From: Chitinivorax sp. PXF-14
Lineage (GTDB): Bacteria > Pseudomonadota > Gammaproteobacteria > Burkholderiales > SCOH01
DNA length: 64,000 nt
Assembly: GCF_040812015.1 (NCBI RefSeq)
Contig: NZ_JBFNXJ010000006.1
Coordinates: 1-64,000 of the forward strand
Direction of reading: 5' to 3'
Notes under the pieces: generated by a model
Databases searched by the model: none
Told to the model about the DNA's origin: nothing
What the model saw: the letters and a program-made list of their open reading frames with translations, nothing else
Program-made: the position numbers and the translations under genes
In this document: one piece after another, positions 35,612-42,703 of the stretch
How the letters are laid out: each line of letters starts with the position of its first letter
Position numbering within the stretch: the first letter of the stretch is position 1

Positions 35612-36421
35612 TCACCAGTAGTTTTCGAATGCCATCTGCCCTGGGATGCCGCGCCTGGCGGTGGCAAAGCCGCGGGCGAGCAGCTGGCGGCGCAGCGCGG
35701 CCGTCAGCTCCGGGTTGCCGCACACCATCACGCGTGAATCGGCCACCGAGAGCGGGCCCAGGCGCCGCTCCAGCCGGCCATCGTCGAGCAATAGCGGGAT
35801 GCGTGCGGCGAATAGGCCGACGCCGGGCTCGCGCGTGACGATTGGCACATACTCCAGCCGGGTGCCGGACTGCAGCGCTTGCTGCTGTAGCGAGGCGATG
35901 TCATCCCGGTAGGCAAGTTCGGCATGGTGGCGCACGCTGTGGATCACGATCAGGCGCGAGAAGTGTTGGCAGAGGTCGGGTTCCTGCAGGATCGAGATGA
36001 AGGGGCCGAGCCCCGTGCCGCTGGCGATCAGCCACAGGTCGCGGCCAGGCGCGAGTTGGTCGAGCGTCATGAAACCGTAGCTCGGTTTCTCGACGAAAAT
36101 CGTATTGCCTTCGCTGAGTGTGGCCAGCCGCTCGGAAAACGCGCCGCCCGGCACGCGTACCGCCAGGAATTCGAGGTAGTCGGCATGGCTGGCGGAAACG
36201 ATCGAATAGGGGCGCCAGACGGTGTTGCCCGCCGCGCCGTCGGTGAGGCCGAGCCTGGCGTAATGCCCCGGCGTGAAGCGGAAGCCGGCGTAGCGGGTGG
36301 TGCGAAACGACAGCAGGATCGGCGTCCAGTGGCGGATCGATAGCACGCGCTCGCGGGTCCACCTGTCGCCGGTGCCCGGCGGGGCGGGGGAGACTTGACC
36401 TGGCTCAGCGATGAGTTTCAT
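35612..36421 (-). CDS. Ferredoxin/flavodoxin-NADP reductase-like FAD protein
   Basis: A 269-residue oxidoreductase. FAD-binding RPYS (WRPYSIVSASHADYLEF), a phosphate-binding loop (VPGGAFS), an NAD(P)-binding GTGLGPFISIL segment and the terminal AFENYW are typical of Fpr-type ferredoxin-NADP reductases. It overlaps the nnrS-like gene by 17 bp and lies 6 bp before the hemerythrin gene, so it may supply electrons to it. The electron partner is unknown. Confidence 0.88.
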   Translation of the reverse strand: MKLIAEPGQVSPAPPGTGDRWTRERVLSIRHWTPILLSFRTTRYAGFRFTPGHYARLGLTDGAAGNTVWRPYSIVSASHADYLEFLAVRVPGGAFSERLATLSEGNTIFVEKPSYGFMTLDQLAPGRDLWLIASGTGLGPFISILQEPDLCQHFSRLIVIHSVRHHAELAYRDDIASLQQQALQSGTRLEYVPIVTREPGVGLFAARIPLLLDDGRLERRLGPLSVADSRVMVCGNPELTAALRRQLLARGFATARRGIPGQMAFENYW

Positions 36422-37514
36422 GGGGGGGTACCGGTTTGCCTGTCATCCTGCGGCCCCGGAACACGCTGGCCGCCATCGTGACGACGAAAACGAGCAGCAT
36501 GATCGCGTTGATCAGACCGCCTTCGCGCCTGAGTGCGAACTGCCCGTCGATGAGCCCCGCGGTACGGCATAGCAGCGACAGGTGCAGGCCTGCGAGCGGG
36601 AGATAGAAGGCCGGATGGTAGGGCAGCTTCACCCGTGCGACGGCCGGAAAGATGATTGGCGCATGGCCCATCACCATCGAGAACACGAAGCCGAGGCCGA
36701 CCGCATGCAGTGCGGCGTCGCGCCATGGGTGGCCGGGCTCGAACGCGCCGGCAAGGCCGAGCACGCCGGCCAGCGCCAGCCAGGCATAGCCCCCGAGCAG
36801 CGCCAGTGCGATGAAACGGGTCAGGCCACGTTGCCTTGCGTTGCGCCGGGCGATGTCGTGGCGCACCAGCCACACGGCCAGCGCCAGCAGGCCCGCGGCA
36901 TAGAGCGTCAGCCCAGCCGGCAGCCAGAGGCTCAGGGTGGCGCCCGCCAGAATGACGGCGACGATGACAACGAAGGCATGCTGTGCCGCCGTTGGCGTGG
37001 GCAGGAAGCGGGTCAGCTCGAGCCGCTCACCGGCGATGGTCAGGATCAGGAAGGCCAGCCACCACGGGATGGCCGGCAGGATATTGCCCGACACGAGCCA
37101 GGCCAGGTCGCCGATCAGCCAGCACAGCGCACCCAGGGCCAGTACGGTGGTGAAGACGGCGCGCAGTTGCTTGACGACGAGCAGGCTGCCGGCGAAGAGC
37201 AGGCTGGCCGCCAGGATCAGGCCGAGTTGCGCCACGATGGGCGGCAGGCCGGCCAGCAGGCTTAGGCCCGCGAGGCCGGCAGCGGCAGGGGCCGCGTAGG
37301 TCCAGCCACGGCCGAGTGCAACTGCGCGTTCGAGACTGATCACGGTGCCGAAGAAGGCGCCGATCATCAAGGCGCCGTGCTGGCCGGCCTGCGCCGCGGC
37401 GATGTCGGGCACGCCCCAGGCCAGCCTGGCCAGCCCCGCAAGCACGCCGCCCAGCAGCGACAGCATGCCGAGCGCCAGCAGGGGGAGGCGGTACGCGGGG
37501 CGCAGCTTGGTCAT
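36405..37514 (-). CDS. nnrS: NnrS-family membrane protein
   Basis: A 369-residue polytopic haem/copper membrane protein linked to NO tolerance. About 12 hydrophobic helices are seen. Conserved elements include HGALMIGAFFGTVISLERAVALG near residue 45 and LHAVGLGFVFSMVMGHAPIIFPAV near 290, with histidines that could bind metal. Length and order within an NsrR-type locus agree with NnrS. A 17-bp overlap couples it to the reductase gene. Confidence 0.92.
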   Translation of the reverse strand: MTKLRPAYRLPLLALGMLSLLGGVLAGLARLAWGVPDIAAAQAGQHGALMIGAFFGTVISLERAVALGRGWTYAAPAAAGLAGLSLLAGLPPIVAQLGLILAASLLFAGSLLVVKQLRAVFTTVLALGALCWLIGDLAWLVSGNILPAIPWWLAFLILTIAGERLELTRFLPTPTAAQHAFVVIVAVILAGATLSLWLPAGLTLYAAGLLALAVWLVRHDIARRNARQRGLTRFIALALLGGYAWLALAGVLGLAGAFEPGHPWRDAALHAVGLGFVFSMVMGHAPIIFPAVARVKLPYHPAFYLPLAGLHLSLLCRTAGLIDGQFALRREGGLINAIMLLVFVVTMAASVFRGRRMTGKPVPPHETHR

Positions 37515-37532
37515 GATCGGTTTTCCGTGTGC

Positions 37533-37793
37533 TCAGTGAGTGTCGGCCTGTGCTGCCTTGCCGATGCGTACGCGCCAAACGTCGGGGCCGTTTTCCAGAT
37601 AGTCCCAAGTGAATTGCCCGTTGGCTTCGGCCTGGAATTGATAGAACAGCGGCTTGGGATCGTGATCGTTGATCAACAGCAGCGCCTCGCCAGCCCCGAG
37701 CTGGTCGAAGGTACCGAAGATCAGCGGGTGGCGTTCGCGCGGCGGAATCGGGCGAACATCGATGGTGGCGTTGAACGTGGTGGCTTCGCTCAT
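37533..37793 (-). CDS. DUF2249 domain protein
   Basis: An 86-residue cytosolic protein of the DUF2249 family: IDVRPIPPRERHPLIFGTFDQLGAGEALLLINDHDPKPL is the family core (TusA/SirA-like fold), and WRVRIGK closes it. It is common in denitrification and NO-response operons; the function is unknown. It lies 18 bp upstream of nnrS in the operon. Confidence 0.9.
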   Translation of the reverse strand: MSEATTFNATIDVRPIPPRERHPLIFGTFDQLGAGEALLLINDHDPKPLFYQFQAEANGQFTWDYLENGPDVWRVRIGKAAQADTH

Positions 37794-37830
37794 GTTTCAG
37801 GCTCCTTGCGGGTGGGACGAAAAGCTGGCG

Positions 37831-38160
37831 TCAGCTGCGCCAGCCGAAATGCTGCTTGCTGTCCGCGCTCATCATCGCGGGCGTCCAGGGTGGTTCCCAC
37901 ACCAGATGCACGCGGATATCGCGGGTTTCGGGGATGCCGCGCGTCAGCGCCGCTTCGACATCATCCATGATCATTTCGCCCATCGGGCAGGCTGGCGACG
38001 TCATCGTCATTTCGATCAGGATGTGCTCGGGGAGCGACTCGATGCGATAGACGAGCCCGAGATCGACGATATTGACGCCGACCTCGGGATCGATGACCTG
38101 GGTGAGCAGATCGCGGACGCGTTCCTGTTCCTGCTTGGCATCATCGGCTTGAGTGGTCAT
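37831..38160 (-). CDS. DUF59 (MIP18/SufT-like) iron-sulfur assembly factor
   Basis: A 109-residue protein with the DUF59 signature: LLTQVIDPEVGVNIVDLGLVYRIE, TMTSPACPMGEMIMDDVE and a C-terminal DIRVHLVWEPPWTPAMM. Such proteins help Fe-S cluster maturation. It is first gene in the NO-responsive operon, which fits repair of clusters damaged by NO. The NsrR-like sites lie immediately upstream. Confidence 0.92.
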   Translation of the reverse strand: MTTQADDAKQEQERVRDLLTQVIDPEVGVNIVDLGLVYRIESLPEHILIEMTMTSPACPMGEMIMDDVEAALTRGIPETRDIRVHLVWEPPWTPAMMSADSKQHFGWRS

Positions 38161-38176
38161 GGTGTGTTCTCATCTA

Positions 38177-38246
38177 AAGATGTATTATTTATGTGGCTTT
38201 AATGTATCACCGCGCGAATCTTTAAGCAATATTTTTTATACATCTT
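38177..38246. promoter_or_regulatory. NsrR-like operator sites in the divergent promoter region
   Basis: AAGATGTA at 38177-38184 and its complement TACATCTT at 38239-38246 match the NsrR half-site AAGATGYA. The second belongs to a 23-bp imperfect palindrome (38224-38246) of the 11-1-11 kind. The two sites sit just upstream of the DUF59 operon and of nsrR respectively, so NsrR could repress both. Recognition is from the known consensus. Confidence 0.7.
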
Positions 38247-38260
38247 ATTGGGTGCGACTC

Positions 38261-38698
38261 ATGAAACTCACCACCTTCTCCGACTACACCTTGCGTGTCC
38301 TGATGTTCCTCGCCGTGGAGCGCGGGCGCCTGGCGACGATCCCGGAGATCGCGGCGGCTTATGGCATTTCGGAGAATCACCTGATGAAGGTCGTGCACCA
38401 GCTGGTGCGCGGCGGCTTGGTCGAGTCGGTGCGTGGCAAGGGCGGGGGTATCCGGCTGGCGTGCGCGCCGGAAACGATACGGCTCGGCGCGGTGGTGCGA
38501 GCGAGCGAAGGGGCGGCACCGATCGTCGAATGCCTGTCGGGCGAGCCGGGCGCCTGCTGCATCGCCCCGGTATGCCGGCTGACGGCGGTGCTCGTCAAGG
38601 CCTTCGAGGCGCTCTACAGCACGCTGGACGACTATACGCTGGCGGACCTGGTGGCACAGCCGCAAAGCCTGCAGGCCATCCTGATACGCCAGACATGA
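38261..38698 (+). CDS. nsrR: NsrR-type Rrf2-family regulator
   Basis: A 145-residue repressor starting MKLTTFSDYTLRVLMFLAVE, the family N-terminus; the upstream open frame is not used. The winged-helix HTH covers TIPEIAAAYGISENHLMKVVHQL and the wing GKGGGIRLA. Three cluster-binding cysteines appear in ECLSGEPGACCIAPVCRL, as in NsrR, which carries an NO-sensitive Fe-S cluster. It diverges from the DUF59-DUF2249-nnrS-reductase-hemerythrin operon it probably controls. Confidence 0.9.
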   Translation: MKLTTFSDYTLRVLMFLAVERGRLATIPEIAAAYGISENHLMKVVHQLVRGGLVESVRGKGGGIRLACAPETIRLGAVVRASEGAAPIVECLSGEPGACCIAPVCRLTAVLVKAFEALYSTLDDYTLADLVAQPQSLQAILIRQT

Positions 38699-38742
38699 CA
38701 AGGCGGCCACAGGGGGCCGCCGGTTGCCATTGGTTAAACGGG

Positions 38743-39318
38743 CTACAGGCCGCCGAACAGCGGCAGCAAGACCAGTGCCACGAGAATGGCCCAGGCCGCG
38801 CCACCCGCCGACAGGGCGCTGTAGGCCAGGTCCATCGACTCGATGTCCTCATCGGTACCGAACATCGACGGCAGGCCGTGATAGAGCACTGCAAACGAAG
38901 CGACCAGACCCAACAGGGCGCCCACGAGGTTGAATGCCAGATTCGGCACGAACAGCACCAGGCTGGACAGCCACAAGGGCAGCGCTGCACTCGCGGCAAG
39001 CAGGAAGCTATCGTGATACTGCGCCTTCAGCCCCTTGGTGCCGGCGATGCTTTGCAGCACCCAAGCCATCAGCGGCACGGTTGCCAGCTCGGCGACCAGG
39101 AACAGCGAAGCCGCGTCTTCCCAGCGCGTCAGGTCAGAGCCCGCGCTGTAGTAACTGCCATTGGCATGGCCCGCATACAGGATCATCAGCGCGGGCAGCA
39201 GCGAGAACGGCAGGACGAGCTTGAGCATGACGCTGATGACCGTGGGTGGTTGCCGGTGCAGTTCGTCCCAGCCATCGTGAAAAGAGAACATCATTCTGGG
39301 ATAAGCAGACAATTTCAC
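38743..39318 (-). CDS. Yip1-family integral membrane protein
   Basis: A 191-residue protein with five to six membrane helices (for example LKLVLPFSLLPALMILYAG, LFLVAELATVPLMAWVLQSI, LVGALLGLVASFAVLYHGL). The GxPxMFGT-like segment HGLPSMFGTDED is typical of Yip1-domain proteins. The function in bacteria is unknown. A GC-rich hairpin (GGCGGCC/GGCCGCC, ~38702-38720) follows the stop codon and may terminate both it and nsrR. Confidence 0.8.
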   Translation of the reverse strand: MKLSAYPRMMFSFHDGWDELHRQPPTVISVMLKLVLPFSLLPALMILYAGHANGSYYSAGSDLTRWEDAASLFLVAELATVPLMAWVLQSIAGTKGLKAQYHDSFLLAASAALPLWLSSLVLFVPNLAFNLVGALLGLVASFAVLYHGLPSMFGTDEDIESMDLAYSALSAGGAAWAILVALVLLPLFGGL

Positions 39319-39431
39319 AACTCACCTCCTGTTCGTGACTGGGCTGCGCCGCGTGGCGCACGATCCGGGTGGCGCTACAATGCCGCCGCCCCGTATTTGA
39401 AATGTATCACGCTATGATATTAAATCAAGAA

Positions 39432-39854
39432 ATGAGTTCAATCCTCCACGCCGATGTGTTCGAGAAACACGATTACGAGTTGCTGTCGGAATTTCGCTAC
39501 CAGTTGCGGGTCTTCCTGCGCTTCAGTGAGGAGGTGTGTCGCGCGCACGGGCTGACGCCGCTGCAATACCAGCTGTTGCTGCATGTGCAGGGCTATCCGG
39601 GGCGCGACTGGGCGACGGTGGGGGAGCTGGCCGAGCGCCTGCAGTCGCAGCACCATGGCGTGGTGGCGCTGGTCAGCCGGTGCGAGGAGCTGGGCCTGGT
39701 CGAGCGCCGGACGGGGCAGCGCGACCGGCGGCAGGTGGAGATTCACCTGACCGGGCTCGGGCGCCAGCATGTGGCCGAGCTCGCTGCCCTGCATCGCGAT
39801 GAGATCCGGCTGTTGCGCGGCAAGCTGATGCCGCCGGATGTCGATGACGCTTGA
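39432..39854 (+). CDS. MarR-family regulator
   Basis: A 140-residue regulator starting MSSILHADVFEKHDYELLSE; earlier in-frame ATGs (39402, 39414) are possible, none with a clear ribosome site. The winged HTH is VGELAERLQSQHHGVVALVSRCEELGLVERR followed by the wing GQRDRRQVEIHLT. The effector and targets are unknown. It is divergent from the Yip1 gene and converges on yceI. Confidence 0.85.
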   Translation: MSSILHADVFEKHDYELLSEFRYQLRVFLRFSEEVCRAHGLTPLQYQLLLHVQGYPGRDWATVGELAERLQSQHHGVVALVSRCEELGLVERRTGQRDRRQVEIHLTGLGRQHVAELAALHRDEIRLLRGKLMPPDVDDA

Positions 39855-39867
39855 TGTGGCGCATGTA

Positions 39868-39906
39868 ATACACAAGGCCCCGGCAAGATGCCGGGGCCTT
39901 GTGTAT
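39868..39906. terminator. Strong bidirectional hairpin
   Basis: ATACACAAGGCCCCGGC (39868-39884) pairs perfectly over 17 bp with 39890-39906 around the loop AAGAT. It separates the MarR gene from the converging yceI gene. It lacks a long T-run, but stem strength and position support a terminator. Confidence 0.75.
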
Positions 39907-39960
39907 CTGGGTCTGGCTGACACCAGGCGACCAGTGGGCGGGCCGTGGGGCGACGCCCGC

Positions 39961-40530
39961 TTACTGCTTGAAGGCTTCGATGCCGATGTTGATCACGACC
40001 TGGTCGCTGATCGCCGGCACATAGGCCTTCATGCCGAAATCGCTTCGGTTCAGCGTGGCGGTGGCGTCAGCCGCGCAGACGGGGGTCTTGGTCATCGGGT
40101 GGCTGGTGCAGGTGAAGCTGGTGACGTCGAGGCTGAGCGGCTTGGTGACGCCAAGCAGCGTCAGCTCGCCATCGACCTTGACCAGCTTGTCGCCGTTGAA
40201 GGTCAGCTTGGTCGACTTGTAGTTCATGGTCGGAAATTTTTCCGCACTGAAGAAGTCGCCGCCGCGCATGTGTTCGTCGCGCTTGGCCCAGCCGGTATCG
40301 ATCGACTTGGTGTCGATGGCGATGTCGATGCTGCCGGTCTTGGCGTCACGGTCGAGCAGGATCTTGCCATCGCTCTTGTTGAAGCGGCCATGGACGGTGG
40401 ACAGGCCCATGTGGTTGACCGAGAAGTTGGCGTAGGTGTGGCTTGGGTCCGGCAGGTAGGTTTCCTGGGCGGCAAAGGCGGGGGCGGCGATCAGCGCCGA
40501 CAGTGCGCCGGCGATCAATGCGTGCTTCAT
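39961..40530 (-). CDS. yceI: YceI-family periplasmic protein (copy 1)
   Basis: A 189-residue exported protein: signal peptide MKHALIAGALSALIAAPAFA, then the lipocalin-like YceI barrel (YLPDPSHTYANFSVNHMGLSTVHGRF, FPTMNYKSTKLTFNGDKL, LTLLGVTKPLSLDV). YceI proteins bind isoprenoid lipids. It is the last gene of the marR-cytochrome b-yceI-yceI operon and has a Cys pair (FTCTSHPMTKTPVC) not seen in the second copy. Confidence 0.93.
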   Translation of the reverse strand: MKHALIAGALSALIAAPAFAAQETYLPDPSHTYANFSVNHMGLSTVHGRFNKSDGKILLDRDAKTGSIDIAIDTKSIDTGWAKRDEHMRGGDFFSAEKFPTMNYKSTKLTFNGDKLVKVDGELTLLGVTKPLSLDVTSFTCTSHPMTKTPVCAADATATLNRSDFGMKAYVPAISDQVVINIGIEAFKQ

Positions 40531-40569
40531 GTGTGCTCCTAGTGGGTAAGCGTGTTGCTGGGGTAAGGG

Positions 40570-41136
40570 TTATTTGGCCGGCGCCAGGCTCAGGCGAACC
40601 TTGACCTGCACGTCGTCTGCCACGGTATCGGTATCGGCCCAGTCGCCCTCGCCAACCTTGAAGGCCAGACGTTTCAGGGGGAAGGCGCCTTCTGCGGTCA
40701 TCGCGCCACCGGCTTCCGGCTTGATGGTGAACGGCACGACGATGTCCTTGCTGACATTCTTGATGGTCAGCTTGCCGCTGACCTCGAAGCGGTTGTTGCC
40801 GAGCGGCTTGAAGCTCGCGGCGGTGAAACGTGCCTGTGGGAACAGCGGGACATTGAAGAAGCCCTTGCCGCGCGCCTCGGTTTCGCCTTCCGGGTTGCCG
40901 AGATCGATCGACCCGATGTCGACGATGATGTCTGCCTTGCTCGCCTGCGGCTTGGCCGGATCGAAATCGACGGTGCCGCTGAGCTTGCGGAAGCGGCCCT
41001 CGATGGGCGCATTCATCTGGCGGAAGGCAAAGCGCACCTCGCTCTTTGCCGGCACCAGCTGCTGGGCGGCCTGCGCGTAGCTGGCGCCGAGCACGGTCGC
41101 GCTGGCGAGGGCAATCAGGGTAAGACGTTTGAACAT
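40570..41136 (-). CDS. YceI-family periplasmic protein (copy 2)
   Basis: A 188-residue exported protein with signal peptide ending in SYAQA and the YceI fold (VPAKSEVRFAFRQMNAPIEGRF, ADIIVDIGSIDLGNPEGE, FEVSGKLTIKNVSKDIVVPF). It is diverged from the neighbouring copy. It lies between the cytochrome b gene and the first copy in one operon, suggesting that the two barrels work with the cytochrome. Confidence 0.92.
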   Translation of the reverse strand: MFKRLTLIALASATVLGASYAQAAQQLVPAKSEVRFAFRQMNAPIEGRFRKLSGTVDFDPAKPQASKADIIVDIGSIDLGNPEGETEARGKGFFNVPLFPQARFTAASFKPLGNNRFEVSGKLTIKNVSKDIVVPFTIKPEAGGAMTAEGAFPLKRLAFKVGEGDWADTDTVADDVQVKVRLSLAPAK

Positions 41137-41159
41137 GGGGTGACCTTTCGTGAGGGTTG

Positions 41160-41711
41160 TCAGGTGCGGCGCTTGAGGCCGGGCACCATGCGCGTCAGGA
41201 TGTCGTCGCGGTCGATGTAGTGATGCTTGAGCGCGGCGCCCACATGGGCGAGCAGCAGCACGACCAGGCCGTTGTTGAGCATTTCATGTGTTTCCTTGAA
41301 GAAATGCGCCAGCGACTCGTCCTTGGCAATGAAATCGGGCAGGGGCAGCACGCCGAAATAGACGACGGGGATGCCCTTGGCGGAGCTCATGAGCCAGCCC
41401 GTGAGCGGGATCAGGAACATCAGCAGGTACAGCAGGTGATGGGTTGCGGCGGCTGCGATGCGCTGCCATGTCGGCAGCGAGGCCGGTTCGGCCGGTGCGC
41501 CCATGCCGACACGGCAGGCCACGCGCAGGAAAGCCAGGATCAGCACCGTGATGCCGGCCCACTTGTGGTACGAGATCACCTTGAACTTGGTCGGCGACAG
41601 GTGCATGTCGCCCATGACCTGACCGACGATCCAGGCCGCGATGATGATGAGGGCCATCAACCAGTGCAGGCCGATCTGGATGCCGCCGTAACTGTCTCGT
41701 GTCTTGCTCAT
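41160..41711 (-). CDS. Cytochrome b561-family membrane protein
   Basis: A 183-residue di-haem b-type cytochrome with four membrane helices. Haem-ligand candidates are His in IGLHWLMALIIIAAW, SYHKWAGITVLI, HHLLYLLMFLIPLTGWLMS and HEMLNNGLVVLLLAHVGAALKHH. It resembles the E. coli CybB/YceJ type, which is also coupled to yceI. It would pass electrons from the quinone pool to a periplasmic acceptor; the partner is unknown. Confidence 0.92.
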   Translation of the reverse strand: MSKTRDSYGGIQIGLHWLMALIIIAAWIVGQVMGDMHLSPTKFKVISYHKWAGITVLILAFLRVACRVGMGAPAEPASLPTWQRIAAAATHHLLYLLMFLIPLTGWLMSSAKGIPVVYFGVLPLPDFIAKDESLAHFFKETHEMLNNGLVVLLLAHVGAALKHHYIDRDDILTRMVPGLKRRT

Positions 41712-41721
41712 GCCATCCTCG

Positions 41722-42153
41722 TCATGGGTTGGGAAATGCGGTTTTCAATTGGGCCAGCATCTCGCGGAAGCCGGCCAGCTCGGTGTCGTCAAACTGCTCG
41801 AAGCCTTGGCGCAAGTGGGCGAGATGAGCCGGAAACACCTGCTCGAACATGTGTTCGCCCAACTGCGTCAGCTTCACGAAAATGCTGCGCCGGTCTTGCT
41901 GCGAGGTCTCTCGCACCACCAGCCCCTTGTCTTCCAGCCGGTCGATCACGCCGGTCAGCGTGCCCTTGGTGATCAGCGTGCGCTCGCCCAGCTCACCGCA
42001 ACTCATGCCCGGTGTATTGCCGAGCGTGACGATGATGTCGAACTGGGCCGGCGTCAGGCCAAGCTCGCGGACATGGCGGCCGGAGCGCAGTTCGAAGGCT
42101 TGGTAACAACGCACGAGCTCACGTAAAACAGGCAAAAATCTCTCTCGGCTCAT
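41722..42153 (-). CDS. MarR-family regulator of the cytochrome b/YceI operon
   Basis: A 143-residue winged-helix regulator. The HTH is CGELGERTLITKGTLTGVIDRLEDKGLVVRE with wing SQQDRRSIFVKLT, and the N- and C-terminal helices are for dimerisation. It is the first gene of the operon, 10 bp before the cytochrome gene, so autoregulation of the whole operon is likely. No redox-active Cys is in the usual OhrR position; the only Cys is in SCGEL. Confidence 0.87.
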   Translation of the reverse strand: MSRERFLPVLRELVRCYQAFELRSGRHVRELGLTPAQFDIIVTLGNTPGMSCGELGERTLITKGTLTGVIDRLEDKGLVVRETSQQDRRSIFVKLTQLGEHMFEQVFPAHLAHLRQGFEQFDDTELAGFREMLAQLKTAFPNP

Positions 42154-42192
42154 TGGGGGCTCGATTGGCTGAAGTGATGATAGTTGCGATTA

Positions 42193-42231
42193 GAACAATT
42201 CAGCAAACGAGAAGTTCCGACTAATTTGTTC
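42193..42231. promoter_or_regulatory. Possible MarR operator
   Basis: GAACAATT (42193-42200) and AATTTGTTC (42223-42231) form spaced inverted half-sites about 40-80 bp upstream of the marR start, in an AT-rich promoter region. MarR-type regulators often bind such dyads. The assignment is by position only. Confidence 0.35.
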
Positions 42232-42703
42232 AAAAATTCCGAATGCTTGTTATGACGGAAAGGCAATGTTAATCCGGCTCTTGGCAGGCATTGCGCAGCG
42301 AGGCAAGCAATTCAGCGGATGAAAGTCATGGTTGGCTCAAAAATATTGAATGGCAGCCAACGATGGCTGTCCCCCATGGTTATAGCCCAGGCTGATTTCA
42401 GATGAAACGGAAACGGCCGCACCAGGCGGCTGTTCCGGAAGCGTTGGCCGATGGGGCCTGGCGGCCGTGCCCTTGCTGTCCGCACTTTGCCACTGCTGCG
42501 CGATCAAGGCCCGTGCGCGTGGATTCATGGCGGCGAGCTGGCTGAGGGCAAGGGGCATGCAGGTGAGCAGGTGAGCAGGCCGGCGCGTTGCGCGCGTCCG
42601 TTGGCGATGGGCGGGGTCGATGGGGCCGAGCCCGCTGAGATGTGGCGGCTGGAATGGGCTGACGGCCCGTCAGGCCGGCACGGGGAGTGCCAATACGGAT
42701 GAA
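42232..42703. other. Stretch without a supported gene before the diguanylate cyclase
   Basis: About 470 bp downstream of the cyclase stop. A minus-strand frame at 42337-42558 (73 codons) has no ribosome site or recognisable motif, and I do not call it. No clear terminator hairpin with a T-run was seen. Confidence 0.4.

Noticed and set aside
42337-42558. 73-codon minus-strand frame downstream of the diguanylate cyclase
   Set aside because: No ribosome site, no motif and low-complexity composition; not enough to call a gene.
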